The translations under genes and the position numbers were made by a program. Under the pieces are notes generated by a model. That model was not told where the DNA came from. It saw only the letters and a program-made list of their open reading frames with translations, and did not search any database. A stretch of 64,000 nt of DNA from CAVVAE01 sp963746185. Its GTDB lineage: Bacteria; Actinomycetota; Actinomycetes; Propionibacteriales; Nocardioidaceae. Where the stretch lies: contig CAVVAE010000002.1 of NCBI GenBank assembly GCA_963746185.1, positions 558,001 through 622,000 on the forward strand, written 5' to 3'. Of the stretch, positions 1 through 7,675 are shown piece by piece (positions within the stretch are counted from its first letter, which is position 1; each line of letters starts with the position of its first letter).

Positions 1-317
1 ATGGCAGCGCCACGCAGACCATCGGCGGGAAGGGAACCGCCAGCCACGAGGAGGGCGAGGGCGATGGCCAGGTCGTAGTGCGAGCCGACTTTCGGCACAT
101 CCGCCGGGTACATCGCGACCGTGACCCGCCGGTCTGGCCAGCGCTGCCGGCTGTTGACGATCGCCGCTCGGCAGCGGTCTCGCGCTGAGGTGACACTCGG
201 GTCGGGCATCCCCGACAGGGACCAGCCCGGAACGCCATCGCTGACGTCGGCCTCGATCGTGATGACCCGGCCGGCGATCCCGTCGAGCGCCACGGAGTAC
301 GTCGTTCCGGTGGTCAC
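1..317 (-). CDS. comM: ComM/YifB-type Mg-chelatase-like ATPase, N-terminal part
   Basis: This is the first 105 or so codons of a ComM/YifB-family protein; the rest runs off the left edge. The translated N-terminus has the family's opening pattern: a GTTYSVALDGIAG start, then VITIEADVSDGVPGWSLSG, then SVTSARDRCRAAIVNS, ending in a DLAIALALLVAGG segment. The family is a AAA+ (Mg-chelatase-like) helicase linked to DNA uptake and recombination. I chose the GTG at 317 because it lies one base after the yraN stop and gives the usual N-terminal length; no in-frame ATG is available. It follows yraN in the same orientation, the normal actinobacterial order. Confidence 0.88.
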   Translation of the reverse strand, partial: MTTGTTYSVALDGIAGRVITIEADVSDGVPGWSLSGMPDPSVTSARDRCRAAIVNSRQRWPDRRVTVAMYPADVPKVGSHYDLAIALALLVAGGSLPADGLRGAA

Positions 318-318
318 G

Positions 319-693
319 TCACACCACGCCCACGATGTGCCCGACCTCGGCGGCGCCAGCTGCCTCGGTCGTCACCGTTACGACGTCCACTCGGAGCCGG
401 CCGAATCGGCGATGGTCGGGGTGGGCCGAAAGCCACGCGCGTCCCAACCGGTGCAGCCGGGTGGCCTTCTGCGTCGTGATGGCTTCGAACGGCGTACCGA
501 ACCGCGTGCTGCTTCGAGTCTTGACCTCACAAACGACGATCTCCATGCCGTCACGCGCGACGATGTCGATCTCGCCTTCGGGGCAGCGCCAGTTGCGATC
601 GAGCAGCACCAGCCCGAGATCGAGCAGATAGCGCGCGGCGACACGTTCGCCGAAGTCACCGAGAGCCTTGCGTTGGGCATGGGTCGCCGTCAT
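319..693 (-). CDS. yraN: UPF0102 family YraN-type endonuclease-fold protein
   Basis: The 124-residue product matches the YraN/UPF0102 family in length and motifs: an N-terminal GDFGERVAARYL helix, then the PD-(D/E)xK-like core made of GEIDIVARDG and, after a strand, VCEVKTRSS. The acidic and lysine residues of a restriction-endonuclease fold are therefore present. The cellular role of the family is not settled; it sits by habit next to comM and rnhB, as here. The ATG at 693 is preceded by a good ribosome binding site (GGAGGTG). comM starts one base past its stop, so the two are probably co-translated. Confidence 0.9.
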   Translation of the reverse strand: MTATHAQRKALGDFGERVAARYLLDLGLVLLDRNWRCPEGEIDIVARDGMEIVVCEVKTRSSTRFGTPFEAITTQKATRLHRLGRAWLSAHPDHRRFGRLRVDVVTVTTEAAGAAEVGHIVGVV

Positions 694-824
694 TCATCCA
701 CCTCCAGGCCCAAGCCTCGTGGTGGCTCACGGATGCCTGGCGCGCGAAACGGAGTCTGTGGACGCGTTGCTGGCACCTCGCGAGCTGTGGACGAAGACCG
801 GGGGCGGGGTCGTAGGCTCAGGTC

Positions 825-1214
825 ATGTCAGCCAAACGTCAGCTGGACGGCAAACAGTCGATCAGGTCGATCCGGTCCTCACGCTCGATCCTCTCGATCG
901 CATCGCGCGGCTCGATCCTGTCCATCGGGAGCATCGGATCCATCGCCTCGATCGGAAGCATCGGATCCGTGTGCTCGTTCGGCAGCATCGGGTCGTTCCA
1001 ATCGATGTTCTCCGCCGGCTCGTACCAGTCCCGTTGCTCGGCGCTGTCGTTTCAGAGTGACTTCTCGGTCCTGTCATCGGAGTCGCAGTACGCCGCCATG
1101 GGCGCTCGGTCTCGCGGCCTCCAGGGACATGCCCTGACAGCGGCTACCGTCGCCCTTGCGGGCCTGGCCACCGGAAGAGGCTGCTACCTGTTGGTGCGCC
1201 GGCTCAGGGCTTAG
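825..1214 (+). CDS. Ser-every-third-residue repeat protein with C-terminal membrane segment
   Basis: I do not recognise a named family. The 129-residue product has serine at every third position from residue 12 to residue 87, that is 26 successive xxS triplets with no interruption; the other two positions are mostly Ile, Gly, Leu, Phe or Arg (for example SIGSIGSIASIGSIGS). A hydrophobic stretch at about residues 105-124 ending in a basic RRLRA tail looks like one membrane span. It lies on the plus strand inside an otherwise minus-strand operon and its last 11 bases overlap the end of the DUF2469 gene. The strict triplet periodicity suggests a solenoid or fibrous fold anchored to the membrane. 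Uncommon arginine-rich reading frames overlap it, but the regularity supports this frame. Confidence 0.6.
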   Translation: MSAKRQLDGKQSIRSIRSSRSILSIASRGSILSIGSIGSIASIGSIGSVCSFGSIGSFQSMFSAGSYQSRCSALSFQSDFSVLSSESQYAAMGARSRGLQGHALTAATVALAGLATGRGCYLLVRRLRA

Positions 1215-1512
1215 GCGGCTCCAAGTCGGACTTCGAGAGCTCTTCGATGTTGACGTCCTTGAACGTCACGACCTTGACGTTCTTGGCAAAACGAGCCGGC
1301 CGGTACATGTCCCACACCCACGCGTCAGACATCGTGACCTCGAAATAGGCGTCACCGGCCTCGGCGCGAACCTTCAGGTCTACCGCGTTGCACAGGTAGA
1401 AGCGTCGATCGGTCTCGACGACGTACTTGAAGATGTTCACCACATCGCGGTACTCGCGATACAGGTGCAGCTCCATCTCTGTCTCGTACTTCTCGAGGTC
1501 CTCAGCGCTCAT
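1204..1512 (-). CDS. DUF2469 conserved actinobacterial protein
   Basis: The 102-residue protein starts MSAEDLEKYETEMELHLYRE and continues with YRDVVNIFKYVVETDRRFYL, a sequence characteristic of the DUF2469 family, which is nearly confined to Actinobacteria and sits next to rnhB. It has no signal peptide or membrane segment and is acidic; its function is unknown. The ATG at 1512 overlaps the rnhB stop by four bases (ATGA), indicating translational coupling. Its last codons overlap the opposite-strand Ser-triplet gene. Confidence 0.9.
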   Translation of the reverse strand: MSAEDLEKYETEMELHLYREYRDVVNIFKYVVETDRRFYLCNAVDLKVRAEAGDAYFEVTMSDAWVWDMYRPARFAKNVKVVTFKDVNIEELSKSDLEPPKP

Positions 1513-2222
1513 CTCGAAACCTCCACCTGTTCTGACTCGCTGGCGTCGTGGACGATGACGATGGTCTCGCCGCCACCCTCGACTCGGCGTACGTTGACGA
1601 ACCGTCGGCGATGCTCGGGACATGGCCCATGCGCCGCGAGTGCTTCTTGGTGCTCCTTCGTGACGTACCCCTTGTGTGTGGCGAAGTCGTACTGCGGATA
1701 GTCCTCGTGCATACCGCACATGATCCGGTCTCGGGTGACCTTGGCCAGCACCGACGCGGCCGCGATACAGCCTGCGACGCGGTCACCCTTCCAGACGGCG
1801 AGCCCCGGAACCCCGAGTCCGTCGACAGGGAATCCGTCGGTCAGGACGTAGCGAGGACGTGTCTCGAGTCTGGCAAGCGCTCGTCTCAATGCCTCGACGT
1901 TAGCGACGTGCATCCCCAGCTGGTCGCACTCCGTCGACTCGATCACGACCACCGACCAGGCAGTGGCCCGGCGGACGATCTGGGCGTAACAGCGATCCCG
2001 CGCTTTGGGAGTGAGCAGCTTGGAGTCGGCCAGCCCGGGGACAATGCCGCTCGGCCCGTCAGGCAGGATCGCGGCCGCTGCGACGAGTGGTCCGGCACAC
2101 GCACCACGCCCGGCCTCGTCGACACCAGCGATCGGCGTCATTCCGACTCGGCGGAGAGCGCGCTCGTAGCCGTACAAGCCGGCATCACGCCGGACGGTGC
2201 TGCCTCGTGGAAGGGGGGTCAT
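1509..2222 (-). CDS. rnhB: Ribonuclease HII
   Basis: RNase HII removes RNA from RNA-DNA hybrids, including misincorporated ribonucleotides. The catalytic GVDEAGRGACAGPLV block is present near residue 34, LADSKLL follows, and the second acidic site lies in the VLTDGFPV strand; the GCIAAASVLAKVTRD segment that binds the minor groove is intact. The length of about 237 residues is normal. I prefer the ATG at 2222 (MTPLPRGSTVRRDAGLYGYE, typical of actinobacterial forms) over a GTG at 2237. It is coupled to the downstream DUF2469 gene by an ATGA overlap and follows lepB closely. Confidence 0.93.
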   Translation of the reverse strand: MTPLPRGSTVRRDAGLYGYERALRRVGMTPIAGVDEAGRGACAGPLVAAAAILPDGPSGIVPGLADSKLLTPKARDRCYAQIVRRATAWSVVVIESTECDQLGMHVANVEALRRALARLETRPRYVLTDGFPVDGLGVPGLAVWKGDRVAGCIAAASVLAKVTRDRIMCGMHEDYPQYDFATHKGYVTKEHQEALAAHGPCPEHRRRFVNVRRVEGGGETIVIVHDASESEQVEVSR

Positions 2223-2244
2223 CGGTCCTCGACTCACCCCCGGC

Positions 2245-3135
2245 TTAGCGCTGACCCTGCGCCGCCACCGGTTTGATCACGCCTTTGTCAGGAGGCGTCT
2301 GACCATCCGGTACGTCGTCGTAGGCATCAGGGATGTGGAGCACGTGGGCATGGTCGGAGGGCCAGATCACGGCGAAGGCCCGACCGGTGACCATGTCCAT
2401 CGGGATGAACGGGTCGTTCGAGACGATGTGCTTCGCCGAATCACCCGAGACATAGCGGTTGTCTCCGAGCACGAAGATAGAATCCTTCGGGACGATGACG
2501 TTGAAGGGAGTGTTGTCGGCTTCCTGCTTGCCAGGCGCGATGAAGTCCGACTCATCGACCGCTGTCCCGTTGATGGTGAGCAGGCCGTCCTTGTCGCAGC
2601 AGACCACATGATCACCTGGTAGGCCGATGATGCGTTTGACCAGATGCTCATGACCCGAGGCCGGAAGAACGCCGACGAACTCGAAGGCCTTGCGGATCGT
2701 GCCTGGCGGCTCCGCCTGCTCATCCGGCGTGATCCAACCTCCCGGGTCTTCGAACACCACGACCTCTCCGCGTTGGACGTCGCCGATCCGGCTCACCAAG
2801 ATACGGTCCTGGAGGTTGATCTCGGGGAGCATCGACCCGCTCGGAACGAAGAAGGCTTGCACGACGAATGCCCGCAGCAGCGCTGAAGCCACCAAAGCAA
2901 TGACCACAATGATGACGAGCTCGCGGACGAAGCGACCGATCTTCTGGCCGGCATTAGCGCCCTTGTCAGGGGTCTCGCCGTCATCAGTCTTCGGTTGCGC
3001 ACCGCCGTCACCGGTGCCGCCGCTGGTGGGGTCGGCGGCCGGAGCGACCACGGAACTTGCCCGCTCATCAGCAGCTGCCCGCTCGTCCACGGGGTCAGCT
3101 TCGCTGTCGCCGGGACGGGTGGTCTCCGTGGGCAT
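2245..3135 (-). CDS. lepB: Type I signal peptidase (second of two)
   Basis: Signal peptidase I cleaves Sec and Tat signal peptides at the outer face of the membrane. The 296-residue protein has a disordered acidic N-terminus (about 65 residues), one membrane span (ELVIIVVIALVASALL, about 72-88), then the catalytic serine in VPSGSM (Ser101) and the general-base lysine in HLVKRIIGLPGD; the FVLGDNR box is also present. Its ATG at 3135 overlaps the stop of the other lepB (ATGA), so the two paralogues are translated together. The differing insert lengths between boxes suggest that they may have different substrate preferences. Confidence 0.92.
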   Translation of the reverse strand: MPTETTRPGDSEADPVDERAAADERASSVVAPAADPTSGGTGDGGAQPKTDDGETPDKGANAGQKIGRFVRELVIIVVIALVASALLRAFVVQAFFVPSGSMLPEINLQDRILVSRIGDVQRGEVVVFEDPGGWITPDEQAEPPGTIRKAFEFVGVLPASGHEHLVKRIIGLPGDHVVCCDKDGLLTINGTAVDESDFIAPGKQEADNTPFNVIVPKDSIFVLGDNRYVSGDSAKHIVSNDPFIPMDMVTGRAFAVIWPSDHAHVLHIPDAYDDVPDGQTPPDKGVIKPVAAQGQR

Positions 3136-4070
3136 CAGTCGTTGGTCCTGTTCTTCAAGCGGCGATACAACGGGGGGATACCCACTAACGCTAACCCGAC
3201 CGGCGCCGTCGTCGAGATCAGACCCGCTGCCTGGTCGAGCGCGGGGTTGTCGAACGTACCCGGCCGATGGACAAATCCCCAGTGGCTGATCGGCCAGACC
3301 ACCACAAACACCTTGCCCACGACGTCGTCCACGGGGATGAACCCGCCACCCGGGTCGCCGGTGTGCACACGGGAGTCCGCGGATTCGTTGCGGTTGTCTC
3401 CGAGCACCCACAACCGGTCCTTCGGAACCTCGACGTCCCAGCTACCCGTGCAAGCCTTCTTGGGCAGCGTGACGTAGTCGGACTCCTCCAAGGCTGTTCC
3501 GTTGACCTTCACGACCCCCTTGGCGCACTCCACCTCGTCGCCGCCCACACCGATGACCCGCTTCACCAGGTGACCGCCGGTCGGGAAGAGTCCGATCGTC
3601 GACAGCGTCTTCGTGAGAGCGTTGCTCGACGTATTCGCGTCTTCCTCGCCGAGCCAGTTGGCCGGGTCGTCGAACACCACGATGTCGCCGCGTTGGATGT
3701 CGCCGCCGAACCAGTAGGACCACTTCTCGACCAGGATCCGGTCGTCGACCTTGAGCGTGTCGCGCATCGAGCCAGAGGGGATGTAGAACGCCTGGAGGAA
3801 GAGCGTCTTGATGATGAGTGCCAGGACCAGAGCCGTACCGATGAGCAGCAGCATCTCCGCCCACGCGGGCATCGGATCCTTGGTGACTTCTGCCTTCCGG
3901 CGCCCCCCTGACGATCGCCTGACGCGTCGCGAGATCGGCGGCGGCGGGTCAATGCGCGTCTCGTCAGCGCCAGCAGCGGGCGCATCGGACGACCTGGACT
4001 GGTGGGAGCCTTCTGAACTTTGACCGTCGGGAGTGCGCCGAATGCTGTCGTCGCCGGAAACCGAGGTCAC
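3135..4070 (-). CDS. lepB: Type I signal peptidase (first of two)
   Basis: This 311-residue paralogue carries a basic and proline-rich cytosolic N-terminus (to about residue 65), a membrane span (AEMLLLIGTALVLALIIKTL), the catalytic serine in YIPSGSM (Ser101), lysine in HLVKRVIGVGGD and the WVLGDNRNES box. Unlike its neighbour it ends with a second hydrophobic segment (about residues 283-303) followed by basic RRLKNR, so both ends would be cytosolic. It follows rplS by 34 bases and overlaps the next lepB by four bases. Tandem signal peptidases after rplS are usual in Actinobacteria. Confidence 0.92.
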   Translation of the reverse strand: MTSVSGDDSIRRTPDGQSSEGSHQSRSSDAPAAGADETRIDPPPPISRRVRRSSGGRRKAEVTKDPMPAWAEMLLLIGTALVLALIIKTLFLQAFYIPSGSMRDTLKVDDRILVEKWSYWFGGDIQRGDIVVFDDPANWLGEEDANTSSNALTKTLSTIGLFPTGGHLVKRVIGVGGDEVECAKGVVKVNGTALEESDYVTLPKKACTGSWDVEVPKDRLWVLGDNRNESADSRVHTGDPGGGFIPVDDVVGKVFVVVWPISHWGFVHRPGTFDNPALDQAAGLISTTAPVGLALVGIPPLYRRLKNRTND

Positions 4071-4104
4071 CGATCGAGCCTAACCCAGCGTGACGAACCC
4101 ACTA

Positions 4105-4467
4105 TCAACGAGCGACGGGGGCCTCGCGCTTTTCCTTGATCTTGGCGGCCTTGCCGCGCAGGTTGCGGAGATAGTAAAGCTTGGCCCGACGGACATCGCC
4201 GCGGGTCACGACCTCGATCTTGTCGATGATCGGCGTGTGCAGCGGGAATGTGCGCTCGACGCCGACACCGAAGCTCACCTTGCGAACGGTGAACGTGCGG
4301 CCAACCCCGGAGCCCTGGATCCGGATGCAAATGCCCTGGAAGAGCTGCACACGGGAGCGGGTTCCTTCGACGACCTTGACGTGCACCTTGAGGGTGTCGC
4401 CGGCACGGAACTCGGGGAGATCATCGCGCAGAACCCCGGTCGCAAGCGTGTCGATGGTGTTGGTCAT
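4105..4467 (-). CDS. rplS: Ribosomal protein bL19
   Basis: bL19 lies at the 30S-50S interface of the ribosome. The 120-residue sequence is classic: GDTLKVHVKVVEG near the start, TFTVRKVSFGVGVERTFP in the middle and the C-terminal RRAKLYYLRNLRGKAAKIKE. I start at the ATG at 4467, which gives the family's normal N-terminus and has AGGAAAG about nine bases upstream; an in-frame ATG nine codons earlier would place the binding site inside the gene. It is preceded by a roughly 200-base leader with repeated complementary segments (see separate entry). Confidence 0.96.
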   Translation of the reverse strand: MTNTIDTLATGVLRDDLPEFRAGDTLKVHVKVVEGTRSRVQLFQGICIRIQGSGVGRTFTVRKVSFGVGVERTFPLHTPIIDKIEVVTRGDVRRAKLYYLRNLRGKAAKIKEKREAPVAR

Positions 4468-4488
4468 GTCGATCGCTTTCCTCGCCAG

Positions 4489-4632
4489 TGCCACAGGTCA
4501 CTCACGCGTTGTCAGGTGTTGCTGGTCAGTGAGGGCAGCTCACGCGTCGTAGCAATGGCTCCCCTGTGGCAGAACCTGCAAGTCGACGTACGCCGAAAAG
4601 ACGCGCGGCACCAAGGAGCAAGTTTGCCACAG
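4489..4632 (-). promoter_or_regulatory. rplS mRNA leader with competing hairpins
   Basis: Reading the minus strand, the octamer CTGTGGCA occurs at 4632-4625 and again at 4496-4489, and its complement TGCCACAG lies between them at 4571-4564. The middle copy can pair with the first (8 bp plus a further 7 bp, AACTTGC with GCAGGTT) or with the third (9 bp), but not with both. The third copy lies just ahead of the rplS ribosome binding site. This is the layout of an attenuator or translational switch, as known for ribosomal protein leaders, but I cannot tie it to a named RNA family. Confidence 0.5.
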
Positions 4633-4673
4633 TAGGCGGCTAACCAAGAAATCGGCAGGACATGAAGGCTTGG

Positions 4674-5891
4674 CTAGGGCTGAGCGCTTCGAGGCTTGGT
4701 CAGCCAGACGACGCCCGGCACCGGCGTACCGGAATCGTCGAGATATGGCTCGTCACTCACTCGATAGCCGGCCTTTTTGTAACGCCGCAGGTTGTCGTCG
4801 CTCTTGGCGCCCGTCATCAGCACATAGGTCGACGCCGATGAGGGCGCAGCCTCCTCGGCACGGTCGAGCAACAACCGCCCGAGTCCACGCCTCTCCAGAT
4901 CAGGTGCCACCATGAGCCGACCGATCTCCCAACGGTCGCCGTCGAGCCGCGCGCGCACCGATCCCACGAGACGGCCGGCGACGCGTAGTACCCACGTCGT
5001 CCATCCGGCGAGACCAGCCTTGACGTCGTCCAGCGACTCGGTGAGCGGCGGGATGAATGGTGCGTCGTTGGCCTGTGCCTCACTCACCCAGCACGCGCGT
5101 TGCAACGTAAGCAGCTCAGCCGCGTCAGCGGGAACCGCCGCAGACAGCTCCACGTCGAGATCCCCCACCAATGCACTCGGGTGGGTGAGGTCGGGTCGGC
5201 GCTCGACCGTGCGGCGGAGCGCCACGTCGCGCCGCCACGCGGCAATCTCCGCGTGGTGGCCGGACAACAAAACGTCCGGGACGTGGTGTCCGCGCCAGGT
5301 CGGCGGTTTGGTGTAGACGGGGTACTCGAGCAGGCCGCCTTCGTCGCCGGTGTGGTGGGACTCCTCGGCGAGCGACTCGGCGTTGCCGAGGAAGCCAGGC
5401 ATGAGGCGTACGACGGCTTCGATGATCACCATGGCCGCCACCTCGCCCCCGTTGAGGACGAAGTCGCCAATGCTGATCTCCTCGGTTGGCATCCGCTCGG
5501 AGTAGTGGTCGATCACGCGTTGGTCGATGCCTTCGTAGCGGCCGCACGCGAAGATCAGCCAGGGCTCGGCGCTCAGCCGCTCGGCCGTCGACTGGTGAAA
5601 CGGCGTACCCGAAGGACTGGGCACGATGAGTCGAGGTGCTCCGGCATGGTCGTCAGCTGAATCATCGGCGAGCAGGGCGTCGAGGGCATCCCCCCACGGC
5701 TCCGGCTTCATCACCATGCCGGCCCCTCCGCCGTACGGGGTGTCATCGACGGTGTGGTGCCGGTCGTGTGTCCAGGCGCGGAGGTCGTGTGTGCGGACGT
5801 CGATCAGTCCTGCGGCGCGGGCCTTGCCGACCAACGACAGCTGCAGCGGTGCCAGATACTCGGGGAAGATCGACACCACGTCGATGCGCAT
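4674..5891 (-). CDS. trmD: tRNA (guanine37-N1)-methyltransferase fused to a GNAT acetyltransferase
   Basis: The first 235 or so residues are TrmD, which methylates G37 of tRNA with S-adenosylmethionine and prevents frameshifting: MRIDVVSIFPEYL, GGGAGMVMKPEP, the trefoil-knot segments FACGRYEGIDQRV and ISIGDFVLNGGE, and the GLLEYPVYTKPP segment are all in place. Residues about 250-405 are a separate GNAT domain, with VGSVRARLDGDRWEIGRLMVAP followed by the acetyl-CoA loop ERRGLGRLLL and a C-terminal YKKAGYR. TrmD alone is normally 230-270 residues, so this is a true two-domain fusion in one frame. The start at 5891 overlaps the rimM stop (TGATG). Confidence 0.9.
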   Translation of the reverse strand: MRIDVVSIFPEYLAPLQLSLVGKARAAGLIDVRTHDLRAWTHDRHHTVDDTPYGGGAGMVMKPEPWGDALDALLADDSADDHAGAPRLIVPSPSGTPFHQSTAERLSAEPWLIFACGRYEGIDQRVIDHYSERMPTEEISIGDFVLNGGEVAAMVIIEAVVRLMPGFLGNAESLAEESHHTGDEGGLLEYPVYTKPPTWRGHHVPDVLLSGHHAEIAAWRRDVALRRTVERRPDLTHPSALVGDLDVELSAAVPADAAELLTLQRACWVSEAQANDAPFIPPLTESLDDVKAGLAGWTTWVLRVAGRLVGSVRARLDGDRWEIGRLMVAPDLERRGLGRLLLDRAEEAAPSSASTYVLMTGAKSDDNLRRYKKAGYRVSDEPYLDDSGTPVPGVVWLTKPRSAQP

Positions 5892-6460
5892 CACGAGCCC
5901 TCGTCTCGCTGGTCTTCGTCAGGGTCGGCGTCGTCATCGGATGCCTCGTCGAGAAGGCCTGGTCGGTCATTGACGACCAGCCGCCTGGCATCGAGGTCGA
6001 CAACGGGAACGAACTGCGAGACGAAGGGCACGAGCACGTCGCGTCCGTCGTGAGGTACGACGATCACGTCCTGCGCTGGGAGGTGCAGCACTTCGCTGAC
6101 TTCGCCGAGCGGCTCTCCGGTCTCGGTCTCGACGCGAAGGCCGACGAGCTGGTGGTCGTAGAACTCGTCAGGATCGGCCGGGCGTTCGGTGAGCGATACC
6201 TCGATACGCAACTCCGTGCCGCGCAACATCTCCGCCTGCGTGCGGTCGTCGACACCGGTGAAGTGCGCGAGCAACTTGCTGCTGTGCCACCGGACCGACT
6301 CGACCGTGAGCTTGCCTCTCGGCGACGAGAACGACGTCCCGACCGCGAACCGCCGATCAGGTTCGTCAGTCCGGACGTCAATGATCACGTCCCCACGCAC
6401 TCCATGTGCCCGCCCCACCTTGCCCACCAGCAGCTCAACGGTGTCGCCGACTTCAGCCAC
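5891..6460 (-). CDS. rimM: 16S rRNA processing protein RimM
   Basis: RimM binds uS19 and helps maturation of the 30S head. The protein has the RimM N-terminal barrel (VGKVGRAHGVRGDVIIDVRTDEPDRRF, here abbreviated by its key GxxxRxHGxRG pattern) and the PRC-barrel C-terminal half containing EFYDHQLVGLRV and VLVPFVSQFVPVVDLD. It ends in an acidic tail rich in Asp and Glu. The frame stays open upstream to a TTG at 6556, but the GTG at 6460, after a purine-rich stretch, gives the usual length of about 189 residues. It sits between khpA and trmD as in most Actinobacteria. Confidence 0.9.
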   Translation of the reverse strand: MAEVGDTVELLVGKVGRAHGVRGDVIIDVRTDEPDRRFAVGTSFSSPRGKLTVESVRWHSSKLLAHFTGVDDRTQAEMLRGTELRIEVSLTERPADPDEFYDHQLVGLRVETETGEPLGEVSEVLHLPAQDVIVVPHDGRDVLVPFVSQFVPVVDLDARRLVVNDRPGLLDEASDDDADPDEDQRDEGS

Positions 6461-6600
6461 AGCGCCCACCACCAAGCCACGCGCACGCAAAACCACTTGC
6501 GGAAGGTCCGGTTGAGCGGTCCAATCTTGCGGGCCTCTGACACCCGGAAGGTCCAAACCCCCGAAAGATTTGACGGCTCAACACCTTGCAGCCACCGGAC

Positions 6601-6873
6601 CTACCTCCGGCGGTCGACATCCACGAAGTCAATGCGGATGTTGCGCTGGTCGCTCAAGCCCTGCAGGACAGTCCGCAGGGCGGTGGCGGTGCGGCCGGCG
6701 CGTCCGATGACGCGTCCGAGGTCGTCGGGATGCACCCTGACCTCGAGCGTCTCTCCCCGTCCGGCGAACCGCGGGTTGCGCCCGCGCTGCTCGCGGGTGC
6801 GCACGGTCACGTCGTCTGGGTTGTCGACGATTCCGCGCACGAGGTGGTCGAGCGCGTCGGTGAGCATGCTCAC
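6601..6873 (-). CDS. khpA: KH-domain RNA-binding protein KhpA
   Basis: A 90-residue single KH-domain protein. The KH loop is visible as DDLGRVIGRAGRTATALR (GxxG type) in the second half, with the preceding strand LEVRVHP. KhpA proteins bind RNA broadly and in some Gram-positive bacteria affect cell division and small-RNA biology. It starts at a GTG at 6873 that overlaps the rpsP stop (GTGA); an in-frame ATG lies two codons later. The order rpsP-khpA-rimM-trmD is standard. Confidence 0.92.
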   Translation of the reverse strand: MSMLTDALDHLVRGIVDNPDDVTVRTREQRGRNPRFAGRGETLEVRVHPDDLGRVIGRAGRTATALRTVLQGLSDQRNIRIDFVDVDRRR

Positions 6874-7502
6874 GCCTTGTCGCCGTCCTTGGTCGTTTTG
6901 GCGTCTGTCGCCTCAACGGCCGGGGCGTCCTCGACGACTGCCTCGTCGGCCGCGGCTGCATCGGCGACCGGGGAGGTCTCGGCGACGGGAGCCTCCTCGA
7001 CCGGAGCGTCAGCAACTTCGGCGGCGGGCGCCTGGGTGGCATCTGCCGTCGCACTGTCAGCGGCGGGTGCGTCGGCAGCCGGTGCGTCAGCTTCAGCAGC
7101 GGGAGCGGCGGCGGCCTTCTTGGTCGATCGCCGCGGCGTCACGGCTTCGGTCTTGGGCTCGCTCTGCGCGTCCTTGAGGGCTTCGTTGAAGATCTCGGTC
7201 TTGTCGCGCCTCGGCTCGGCGACCTTCATCGGCTCAGGGGCGGCCTCGCCCTTGAACTTCTGCCAGTCGCCGGTGACCTTGAGGATCGCTGCGACGGGCT
7301 CGCTCGGCTGAGCGCCGACGCCCAGCCAGTACAGCGCGCGCTCGGAGTCGACGTAGATGAAGCTCGGGTCCTGCTTGGGGTGGTACTTGCCGATCTCTTC
7401 GATGACGCGACCGTCACGCTTGGTGCGGGAGTCGGCGACGACGATGCGGTAGTACGGCTGGCGGATCTTGCCCATCCGCTTGAGGCGAATCTTGACGGCC
7501 AC
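6870..7502 (-). CDS. rpsP: Ribosomal protein bS16 with long Ala/Asp/Glu-rich C-terminal extension
   Basis: Residues 1-80 are canonical bS16 (MAVKIRLKRMGKIRQPYYRI, VADSRTKRDGRVIEEIG, ERALYWLGVGAQPSEPV). The remaining 130 residues form a low-complexity tail of Ala, Pro, Asp, Glu and Thr, with a short basic RRSTKKAAA patch near residue 125. bS16 is about 80-90 residues in E. coli; extended forms are known in Actinobacteria, but this one more than doubles the protein. The tail is strongly acidic and probably disordered. A ribosome binding site (AAGGAGAC) precedes the ATG. Confidence 0.94.
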   Translation of the reverse strand: MAVKIRLKRMGKIRQPYYRIVVADSRTKRDGRVIEEIGKYHPKQDPSFIYVDSERALYWLGVGAQPSEPVAAILKVTGDWQKFKGEAAPEPMKVAEPRRDKTEIFNEALKDAQSEPKTEAVTPRRSTKKAAAAPAAEADAPAADAPAADSATADATQAPAAEVADAPVEEAPVAETSPVADAAAADEAVVEDAPAVEATDAKTTKDGDKA

Positions 7503-7675
7503 GGGTGTGGTGTCTCCTTGAATGTCTGGTGTGGTGCGAGCGACGTACCCCGGTGGGGACCAGAGCCTTGCTCACGAAGGATCGTGTGGTGGCGGATGAG
7601 AGGGCCCGCCACGACTCGAAGCGCTGCACATTCTGCCAGACCAACCCCCCGAACTCCCAACTGGCGCCTGCTGGC

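Noticed and set aside
5636..7177. Long plus-strand open frame of 513 codons over trmD, rimM and khpA
   Set aside because: It runs antisense through three conserved genes and its composition is shadow-like (Arg/Pro/Ser).
7503..7675. Hairpin GGTGGCGG / CCCGCCAC between the amidohydrolase and rpsP
   Set aside because: The stem is short and imperfect and no T-run follows; it cannot be told from chance in GC-rich DNA.
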